Shown piece by piece: positions 1 through 6,188 of a DNA stretch of 6,833 nucleotides. The notes beneath the pieces are model-generated. The model made no database searches, had not been told where the DNA came from, and saw only the letters and a list, made by a program, of their open reading frames with translations. The position numbers and the translations under genes were made by a program. The stretch comes from an uncultured Bacteroidia bacterium (GTDB lineage Bacteria; Bacteroidota; Bacteroidia; Bacteroidales; Prolixibacteraceae). The stretch is taken from contig CAIOOC010000235.1 of the NCBI GenBank assembly GCA_903859795.1, forward strand, positions 1 to 6,833, written 5' to 3'. The first letter of the stretch is position 1; the number at the start of each line of letters is the position of its first letter.

Positions 1-1350
1 ATTTTCTTTGGATCCGGGCCGATTTTTCTTGCTGCAGCTTTAAGTGCTGTAATCTGGGATTATCTCTTTATCCCTCCACAGTTCACCCTCCATGTAGGCA
101 AACCAGAAGATCTGTTAATGCTGATTATGTTTTTCATAATCGCTCTGCTGAACGGCATTCTTACATCAAGAGTTCGGCGACAGGAACAGAAAATCAGGGT
201 CAGGGAAGAACGGACACATGCCTTATACCAACTTACCAAGGAGTTGAATACCGCTTCAGGAATGGAGGAAGTATCCCAAATCGCTATGAAATATGTCCAG
301 AAGTATTTCAACCTCGACTCCGCAATAATCCTTAAAACCGATATAAACCAACTCGACGTCCGGGTCCAGCAAGGAACAGAGATCCTGTTATCGGAAAACG
401 ATTTCAGTGTAGCAAACTGGGTATTTAAGAATTCGTCTCCCGCAGGAAAATATACCAATACGTTACCTTCCAACGTTCATACTTTTTATCCTATGTCAGG
501 GAATAAGGGAAATATGGGGGTTATAGCCGTTAAACAACCCCAGGTTTTTACCCAGGGAGAAGAACAATTCTGGGAGGCCTGTCTTTCACAAATATCTGGA
601 AAGTACGAACGCGAATATTTACGGAATGCCGCAAAAAACACCTACATTCTGAGCGAATCTGAAAAATTGTACAAGACACTTTTCAATTCGATCTCTCATG
701 AGCTGAGGATCCCTGTCGCCACCATTCTGGGAGCCTCAGACACTCTAATGTCACAAAACTATCCGGAAGAGACACGGCAAAAACTTTATACAGAAATCAG
801 TATCGCCTCCATTCGGCTCAACCGATTGATCGAGAATCTTTTAAATATGTCAAGACTTGAATCAGGACACATAACACCAAGGCCTGACTGGTGCGATGTT
901 CACGATTTGTCCAACAATGTAGCTGAGACACTGCAATCTGAATTAAAACCCTTCAAGCTTTCGACAGTCATTCCTTCCGATATGCCTCTGGTATTGGTAG
1001 ATTTTGGACTGATCGAACAGGTTTTGCACAATTTAATACTCAATGCCACTCAAATTGCTCCGGCTGGTAGTGTGATCAGGTTAAAGATTTTTGTTGACAA
1101 CGGATTTCTTAATATCCAGGTAATGGACAGAGGTCCCGGCTTTAACCCTGCTGAACTGACCTTTGTTTTTGATAAATTTTACAGGGGGAAAGATGCCATA
1201 GCGGGTGGTACAGGATTGGGATTGTCAATAGTTAAAGGTTTCGTCGCAGCACAAGACGGGACTATTATAGCGGAGAACAGAGCAAACGGCGGCGCAAAGT
1301 TTATCATAAAAATCCCTGTAAAAATACAGGAGTTAACCCAGAATATTTAA
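1..1350 (+). CDS. kdpD: KdpD-family sensor histidine kinase, 3' part (5' end outside window)
   Basis: Membrane sensor kinase that autophosphorylates on His and passes the phosphate to KdpE; in the known family it responds to low K+ or turgor. The frame is open from base 1 (449 codons visible), so the ATG at 118 is internal. Residues 1-60 are the end of the KdpD membrane domain (DUF4118): two hydrophobic segments at about 7-24 and 38-57, with the typical WDYLFIPPQFT between them. Residues 80-200 are a GAF-like domain carrying the KdpD hallmark WVFKNSSPAGKYTNTLP. The kinase core has the H-box SHELRIP with phospho-His 233, N-box HNLILNA (Asn348), G1 DRGPG (376-380) and G2 GGTGLGLS (402-409). The H-box has Ile where Thr is usual. 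Whether the N-terminal KdpD/universal-stress domains are fused upstream or on another gene (a split I recall from Bacteroidota) cannot be seen. It ends 11 nt before the regulator gene, so cotranscription is likely. Confidence 0.93.
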   Translation: MFFGSGPIFLAAALSAVIWDYLFIPPQFTLHVGKPEDLLMLIMFFIIALLNGILTSRVRRQEQKIRVREERTHALYQLTKELNTASGMEEVSQIAMKYVQKYFNLDSAIILKTDINQLDVRVQQGTEILLSENDFSVANWVFKNSSPAGKYTNTLPSNVHTFYPMSGNKGNMGVIAVKQPQVFTQGEEQFWEACLSQISGKYEREYLRNAAKNTYILSESEKLYKTLFNSISHELRIPVATILGASDTLMSQNYPEETRQKLYTEISIASIRLNRLIENLLNMSRLESGHITPRPDWCDVHDLSNNVAETLQSELKPFKLSTVIPSDMPLVLVDFGLIEQVLHNLILNATQIAPAGSVIRLKIFVDNGFLNIQVMDRGPGFNPAELTFVFDKFYRGKDAIAGGTGLGLSIVKGFVAAQDGTIIAENRANGGAKFIIKIPVKIQELTQNI

Positions 1351-1361
1351 AATGACATTCA

Positions 1362-2045
1362 ATGACCAACGCAGATACCATACTCATTATTGACGATGAG
1401 GTTCAAATACGCCGGTTGCTCGAGATCACACTCTCGGCAAATGGATATAAAATTTCGGAAGCCTCAACCGGGAAAGATGGACTGATTCATGCCGCTACTA
1501 CCCATCCCGTTCTGATTATACTGGATCTTGGTCTTCCAGATGCCGACGGAATAGATATTCTTAAAAAACTTCGTGAATGGTACCTCAAGCCAATCATTAT
1601 CCTATCGGTACGAAGCTCGGAGGAGGACATTATACATGCACTTGATAACGGGGCAAATGATTACCTGACCAAACCATTCCGAACAGGCGAATTGCTTGCC
1701 CGGATACGTGTGGCTATCCGGCAAAGTATGGGGCCATCGGATGATCCGATCCTTACTTTCGGGACATTAGCCATCGACCTGTCAAGTCATATGGTCAGAA
1801 AAAATGACAAATTATTAAAACTCACCTCAACAGAATTTTCGTTGTTGGCCCTGCTGGCAAAAAATGAGGGGCGTGTGTTAACACACCAGTTTATTTTAAA
1901 AGAGATTTGGGGCATGGGTTATCTGGAACAAACCCAATATCTGAGAGTTTTCATGGCTCAGTTGCGAAAAAAGATAGAGGACGATCCAACAAAACCTACA
2001 TTACTCAATACCGAATCGGGTATTGGATACCGTTTTGGAAGCTAG
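1362..2045 (+). CDS. kdpE: KdpE-family response regulator (OmpR/PhoB class)
   Basis: Cytoplasmic DNA-binding regulator, partner of the kinase encoded just upstream; in characterised systems it activates the kdpFABC high-affinity K+ pump. At 227 residues it has the normal KdpE length. The receiver domain (residues 5-120) shows acidic residues D11/D12, phospho-acceptor D55 in LIILDLGLPDADGI (a KdpE-like string), S82 at the usual Ser/Thr switch position and K104 in YLTKPF. The C-terminal winged helix (about 130-227) contains LTSTEFSLLALLAKNEGRVLT and ends in GIGYRFGS, as OmpR-type domains do. The start at 1362 fits the family N-terminus. An ATG at 1352 is in another frame and soon reaches a stop. 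No Shine-Dalgarno precedes the start, as is usual in Bacteroidota. The K+ regulon is inferred from family membership, because no kdpABC genes are visible. Confidence 0.94.
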   Translation: MTNADTILIIDDEVQIRRLLEITLSANGYKISEASTGKDGLIHAATTHPVLIILDLGLPDADGIDILKKLREWYLKPIIILSVRSSEEDIIHALDNGANDYLTKPFRTGELLARIRVAIRQSMGPSDDPILTFGTLAIDLSSHMVRKNDKLLKLTSTEFSLLALLAKNEGRVLTHQFILKEIWGMGYLEQTQYLRVFMAQLRKKIEDDPTKPTLLNTESGIGYRFGS

Positions 2046-2486
2046 GAAACAAACCAAACATGAATATTCTTAACCGGTGGTCAACTTATCTCTGCATCAA
2101 AAATAAAAGGCCATATTTAAATAATATATTGGCTGGTTTGATGACGATAAGTTCTTAGGCTGGTTGAATTCCCAGATATAATTTAATGCTCCTCCCAGAC
2201 TAAACCAGCGAATCCTGTATTTAACGGATGCTGTTGCTAAAACACTGTTAAGAATATCGGTCACTTTGGGTCGAACTTTTGACTTAAAAACCCGGATATA
2301 ACAAAAATAAAACGTTAATTTTGATGATCGGAATCGTTCGAATTCCATTTTCAACACCTGATCAAACGAATCACATGAAATAAGCATGATTTAAATATCA
2401 CAAATTGAAATGATAATTAACTTCATGCGAATCGAAGATCAACCAAGTTAATTCCATCCGACCATTAAAAAACAAATTATACACGC
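2046..2486. other. Intergenic gap with no clear promoter or terminator
   Basis: A 441 nt AT-rich stretch separates kdpE from the amino acid transporter gene. I looked for Bacteroidota promoters (TTG, about 19-21 nt, TAnnTTTG) and sigma70-like pairs and found none with acceptable spacing. TTGACT (2279-2284) with TATAAC (2297-2302) is only 12 nt apart. No GC-rich hairpin followed by a T-run is visible after kdpE. An octamer inverted repeat GCTGGTTT/AAACCAGC (2132-2139 and 2202-2209) has a 62 nt loop and is not terminator-like. GGCTGGTT is also directly repeated at 2131-2138 and 2158-2165. The promoter for the 2487 gene presumably lies here but I cannot place it. The only long open frame is on the minus strand (2387-2097), listed separately. 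Confidence 0.6.
2097..2387 (-). CDS. Doubtful small ORF; possible remnant of an outer-membrane barrel gene
   Basis: I do not recognise this 96-residue frame. It fills most of the gap and would be convergent with kdpE (51 nt between stops) and divergent from the transporter gene (99 nt between starts). A stop lies two codons upstream of its ATG, so it cannot be longer in this frame. The last 45 or so residues look more protein-like than random: alternating aromatic/hydrophobic residues (KYRIRWFSLGGALNYIWEF) and a final YYLNMAFYF ending in Phe, as terminal strands of outer-membrane beta-barrels often do. NQP occurs twice, reflecting the GGCTGGTT direct repeat. No signal peptide and no Shine-Dalgarno are visible. 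It could be a truncated 3' end of an outer-membrane protein gene, a real small gene, or chance. Confidence 0.2.
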   Translation of the reverse strand: MLISCDSFDQVLKMEFERFRSSKLTFYFCYIRVFKSKVRPKVTDILNSVLATASVKYRIRWFSLGGALNYIWEFNQPKNLSSSNQPIYYLNMAFYF

Positions 2487-5400
2487 ATGAAAAACCGTAA
2501 CTACCTGCTCCTTTTCCTTTTCATACTCTCACTTTGCGGATGCAGCAAAAAGGAAAACCAAATTACCAGTTTAAAGATGCTGGAAGGGGGAAAGGCTTTT
2601 GCTGTTCCAACCGGTACCGTAGCCGATCAGTTTGTACTCAAACGATTTCCTGATGCCAGGATCAAGTATTACAACAGTGTCCTTGATTGCGCAATTGCTG
2701 TAAGGGACGGGAAAGCTGATGCTGCCTGTTACGACCAGCCCATCCTGCAAAACATTGCCGGAAAAAATGAAGGGATTACAGTGCTCTCCGAATTCCTCGT
2801 TGGTGACAAATATGGATTTGCTGTTCAATTAGATAGCAAAGAGCTCAAAACAGCGATGGACACAGTTCTGTCTGCCCTGAAAGCTGATGGTACATACAAC
2901 GACATGATGAAACGGTGGTTCCCCCAAAAGGGAAATCCTTCTCCAATGCCGGAGCTTACTCTGAACGGTGGGAAGGGAGTTCTGAGGTTTGGAACAGCAG
3001 CAGTTACTGAGCCCATGTCATTTTATGACTCAAACCATAAACTTGCAGGATTCGACATTGAATTTGCATCAAGGGTCGCTATGTTTCTGGGCAAAAAAAT
3101 AGAGTTCGTGGATATGGAATTTGGCGCAATGATCCCTGCCCTGATATCCGGGAAAGTGGATATGATCGGTGCCGGGCTTTCAATCACCGAAGAACGCTCA
3201 AAAAAAGTGCTTTTTTCAAACAGTTACTATCCAAGCGGAATAGCGGCATTGGTGAGAAGCCTGCCTGAAAAGGAAAATGGAAAACCTGAAGTCAAAATGA
3301 AATCAGGTAAGGACATCAAAGACAGAAGGATTGGCGTTATGCTTGGCACTGTCCATGACAGCTATGCCAGAAAAAACTACCCTAATTCTGAAACACTTCA
3401 ATATCAGTCTGTTCCGGATATGATAACTGCCTTAATTTCCGACAAGATCGACGTAACTCTGATCGGCAACGTAACATTAAAGGAGATCCTGAAAAAAAAC
3501 CCCGAAATAGGGATATTGGAAAGTGATATTTACTCAAATCCGCTGGGTGTCGGATTTAACAAAGACAATATCAAGCTCAGAGATCAGTTTAATGCCTTTC
3601 TGAAAGAGATAAAAGCCAACGGGGTTTATGACGACATGATTAACCGCTGGATGACTAAATGCATCTATCTGATGCCTAAGATAGAAACACCGGGTAAAAA
3701 TGGAGTACTTACGGTCGGTGTAGTAAGCAGTGTCGGTTTTCCGCACTCGGGAATTGAAAATGGTAAAAATTCAGGTTTTGATATTGAGCTTTCAAAACGT
3801 TTCGCAGCCTATGTTGGCAAAACCTTTGAACCTGTCGATCTTGTCTTTTCCAGCATGCTTGCCTCGTTAAAAACCGGTAAGATTGATATGGCTGCGTGTA
3901 GTATGATGATCACTGAGGAGAGGAAAAAACAAATTAACTTTTCAGATTCGTACTATTCTGCATCAGCATGTATCATTGCTATGAAAAAGAATATCGGAAC
4001 CGCCACATCAGACAAACTGGGCAAACTCGATGATGTCCGAAACAAACGGATTGGGGTGTTATTAGGTTCTATTCATGACACATACGCCAATCGAGATTTC
4101 CCTGGCGCCAAAATCCTAACCTTCCAGAACGTTCCGGATATTATTACTTCACTGAAGTCAAACAAGATTGATGTAGCATTTTCAGACCATATCGCCTTGA
4201 AAGATATCTTCGAAAAAAACCCTGATCTGGCTGTTTTTGCCCCAAATCTCTATACAGTTCCGATTGCAGCAGCATTCAATAAGGATAAAACCCAGCTCAG
4301 GGATAAGTTTAATGCGTTCCTCAAGGAGATCAGGGCAAACAATGTATACGACGGTATGGTCAGCCGCTGGATGGAAAAGGGAGAAATTGAAATGCCTGAA
4401 ATCAAGACTACCGGTAAAAATGGAATCCTAAAAGTCGGGGTGGTAGGCGATGGAGGACTTCCCTCTGCCATACGGCAAAACGGAAACCTTGTGGGATTTG
4501 ATATAGAACTTCCTGCACGGTTTGCCGCCTATCTGGGAATGACATTCGAACCTGTTGATATTCCCTTTGGGAGTATGCTTGCCTCTCTTTCAACCAATAA
4601 GATAGATATCGTAACGTGCCAGTTAATGATCACAGAGGAGAGGAAGAAGCAGGTTAATTTCTCTGATCCGTATTATGAATCAGGTATTAGCCTTTATGCC
4701 CGCAAGGATAATATGGTTATTCCGGATGTAACCAAAATGGCTGTTCTTGATGATATTGCAGAGAAAAGGATTGGCGTTTTTACGGGAACTGTCCATGATG
4801 TATTGGTGACTAAAAAATATCCAAAGGCTAAGATCTTTCGTTTCGACGGCAGTACCGACATGGTGGCTGCACTTTCAGGCGATAAAATAGATGTGGCCAT
4901 GCTTGACCATATTACGGCCAGACTTATTATGAAGAAAAATACCGATCTCGGTTTATTGACCGACAATGTGATGAGTTTACCATTGGGAGTTGGTTTCAAT
5001 AAGAATAATCCGGCGCTTAAAGATGAATTCAACATTTTTCTGAAGGAGATAAAGAAAGACGGAACTTACAGCAAAATTTACGACAGGTGGTTCATTTCAG
5101 ATGCTGATGAAGCGATAATGCCTGAGTTTAAATCACCTGCTGCAGGAAAAAAACTAATGGTAGGGACCAATGTAAACGATCTTCCCTACGTATCGATCTC
5201 GAATGGGGTTTATATAGGTTTTGATATTGAGATGATTCAGACATTTGCCCAACGGCGAAATTACAAAGTTGAATTTGTCTCGATGTTATTCCCTTCACTA
5301 ATCCCAGCACTTGCCGCGGGCAAGGTCGATATGATAAGCGACGGAATAGCTATTACCGAAGAACGGGGCAAAAAGATCAATTTCTCTGATAGCTTTTCCG

Positions 5401-6188
5401 AATTCAAAACGGCTGTTGTTGCAACCAAGAAAAATCTCACAGCATTTACCAACAATGACGGAAAACAGGCGAAGAAATCCTTCCTGAAAACAGTTTCCGA
5501 AAGCTTTCATAACAACATTATTCTGGAGAAAAGATACCTGTTAATTATTGATGGTCTTAAACTTACAATCCTCATTGCCTTCTTTGCCGCAATTGTAGGG
5601 ACGCTAATCGGGGGGCTAGTATGTTTTATGAGGATGTCCAGAAGGAAAATCCTCTCCTGGACTGCAAGATTCTACATCTCAATACTAAGGGGTACACCGG
5701 TACTGGTTTTGTTGATGATCATCTACTACGTTGTATTTGCATCGGTGAACATTAACCCTGCGGTTGTTGCCGTTTTTGCCTTCGGGTTAAACTTCGGAGC
5801 CTATGTTTCCGAAATGTTCAGATCATCGATCGAAAGCATTGACAGAGGACAAAAGGAAGCAGGGATTGCTGGTGGCTTTACCCAGATACAGACTTTCATT
5901 CATATCATCATGCCGCAGGCCATGAGGCAGGTATTACCTGTTTATAAAGGGGAATTCATCTCTCTGGTAAAAATGACCTCTATTGTCGGGTATATAGCGG
6001 TCCAGGATCTTACCAAAGCAAGCGATATTATCCGCAGCCGCACCTTTGATGCATTTTTCCCGCTCATTATGGCTGCGGTTCTTTATCTGGCTATCGCGTG
6101 GCTGCTCACTTGGGCACTGGATTATGTAGAAATATCGGTCGATCCGAAAAAAAGACGTTTGGCAAAAGTAAAGGAGGAATCTAAATGA
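2487..6188 (+). CDS. Polar amino acid ABC importer: tandem SBP_bac_3 domains fused to permease
   Basis: This inner-membrane lipoprotein would bind amino acids in the periplasm and form the translocation pore (PAAT/GlnP-HisM family). Residues 1-18 are a lipoprotein signal with lipobox LCGC (Cys19). The following SKKENQ lacks the acidic outer-membrane export signal known from Bacteroidota, which fits inner-membrane retention. Next come a lobe-2-type fragment (26-147), full SBP_bac_3 domains A (163-390), B (404-630) and C (644-869), and a lobe-1-type fragment (887-983). The permease (about 1015-1215) has roughly five hydrophobic segments and a good EAA loop: EAG at 1124-1126, G1130, I1140 and MP at 1142-1143, matching E-A-A-x3-G-x9-I-x-L-P. 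GlnP of Lactococcus has two binding domains and about 700 residues; this protein has 1233. The start is supported by the signal peptide, with an A-rich leader lacking Shine-Dalgarno. The gene overlaps the ATPase start by 4 nt. Substrate is not certain: glutamine/glutamate-like is a guess from domain A's AGLSITEER. Confidence 0.93.
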   Translation: MKNRNYLLLFLFILSLCGCSKKENQITSLKMLEGGKAFAVPTGTVADQFVLKRFPDARIKYYNSVLDCAIAVRDGKADAACYDQPILQNIAGKNEGITVLSEFLVGDKYGFAVQLDSKELKTAMDTVLSALKADGTYNDMMKRWFPQKGNPSPMPELTLNGGKGVLRFGTAAVTEPMSFYDSNHKLAGFDIEFASRVAMFLGKKIEFVDMEFGAMIPALISGKVDMIGAGLSITEERSKKVLFSNSYYPSGIAALVRSLPEKENGKPEVKMKSGKDIKDRRIGVMLGTVHDSYARKNYPNSETLQYQSVPDMITALISDKIDVTLIGNVTLKEILKKNPEIGILESDIYSNPLGVGFNKDNIKLRDQFNAFLKEIKANGVYDDMINRWMTKCIYLMPKIETPGKNGVLTVGVVSSVGFPHSGIENGKNSGFDIELSKRFAAYVGKTFEPVDLVFSSMLASLKTGKIDMAACSMMITEERKKQINFSDSYYSASACIIAMKKNIGTATSDKLGKLDDVRNKRIGVLLGSIHDTYANRDFPGAKILTFQNVPDIITSLKSNKIDVAFSDHIALKDIFEKNPDLAVFAPNLYTVPIAAAFNKDKTQLRDKFNAFLKEIRANNVYDGMVSRWMEKGEIEMPEIKTTGKNGILKVGVVGDGGLPSAIRQNGNLVGFDIELPARFAAYLGMTFEPVDIPFGSMLASLSTNKIDIVTCQLMITEERKKQVNFSDPYYESGISLYARKDNMVIPDVTKMAVLDDIAEKRIGVFTGTVHDVLVTKKYPKAKIFRFDGSTDMVAALSGDKIDVAMLDHITARLIMKKNTDLGLLTDNVMSLPLGVGFNKNNPALKDEFNIFLKEIKKDGTYSKIYDRWFISDADEAIMPEFKSPAAGKKLMVGTNVNDLPYVSISNGVYIGFDIEMIQTFAQRRNYKVEFVSMLFPSLIPALAAGKVDMISDGIAITEERGKKINFSDSFSEFKTAVVATKKNLTAFTNNDGKQAKKSFLKTVSESFHNNIILEKRYLLIIDGLKLTILIAFFAAIVGTLIGGLVCFMRMSRRKILSWTARFYISILRGTPVLVLLMIIYYVVFASVNINPAVVAVFAFGLNFGAYVSEMFRSSIESIDRGQKEAGIAGGFTQIQTFIHIIMPQAMRQVLPVYKGEFISLVKMTSIVGYIAVQDLTKASDIIRSRTFDAFFPLIMAAVLYLAIAWLLTWALDYVEISVDPKKRRLAKVKEESK
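2562..5435 (+). repeat. Coding tandem repeat of amino-acid-binding (SBP_bac_3) domains
   Basis: Positions: lobe-2 fragment 2562-2927, domain A 2973-3656, domain B 3696-4376, domain C 4416-5093, lobe-1 fragment 5145-5435. Every lobe 1 has GFDIE, a (G/N)K(V/I)D motif, ITEER and an FS(D/N) motif. Every lobe 2 has a (T/L)G(T/S)(V/I)xD motif, a D(G/K)K or NK followed by (I/A)D, and a final Y-x3-(M/I/Y)-x2-RW. The linkers after each lobe 2 also repeat, with MPE/MPK and then GK plus a hydrophobic pair, so the duplicated unit includes the linker. Lobe 1 of B and C are the closest pair (RFAAY, FEPVD, SMLAS and MITEERKKQ shared), pointing to the most recent duplication. Lobe 2 of A and B share FNAFLKEI and KNP. 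The DNA itself has diverged, so the repeats are not recent copies. Confidence 0.9.
6170..6177 (+). promoter_or_regulatory. Strong Shine-Dalgarno inside the end of the permease gene
   Basis: AAAGGAGG lies 7 nt before the ATPase ATG (6185) and is formed by the permease's last Val-Lys-Glu-Glu codons. The stop and start overlap as ATGA. This suggests translational coupling that matches ATPase output to permease output. It stands out because neither of the other two visible gene starts (1362 and 2487) has such a site. Confidence 0.6.

Noticed and set aside
118..120. ATG at 118 as the start of the sensor kinase gene
   Set aside because: The frame is open back to base 1 and the upstream residues (FGSGPIFLAA, WDYLFIPPQFT) are typical KdpD membrane-domain sequence, so this Met is internal.
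1907..2158. Plus-strand frame overlapping the end of kdpE
   Set aside because: It is a shadow of the kdpE winged-helix domain in another frame, and its tail is unremarkable.
2132..2209. Inverted repeat GCTGGTTT/AAACCAGC as a terminator after kdpE
   Set aside because: The 62 nt loop and absence of a following T-run make an intrinsic terminator unlikely.
2279..2302. TTGACT...TATAAC as a sigma70-like promoter
   Set aside because: The spacing is 12 nt instead of about 17, and it does not match the Bacteroidota consensus.
2405..2425. TTG...TAACTTCA as a Bacteroidota-type promoter for the transporter
   Set aside because: The elements are about 10 nt apart instead of about 19-21, and the -7 match is imperfect.
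4694..5035. Antisense frame of 113 codons inside domain C, with similar shorter ones elsewhere in the transporter, kinase and ATPase genes
   Set aside because: They lie opposite strongly supported coding sequence and show no family motifs.
2562..5435. Repeats as assembly error or separate frameshifted genes
   Set aside because: The frame is continuous through all units, and the copies differ at both DNA and protein level, so a collapsed or duplicated assembly is unlikely.
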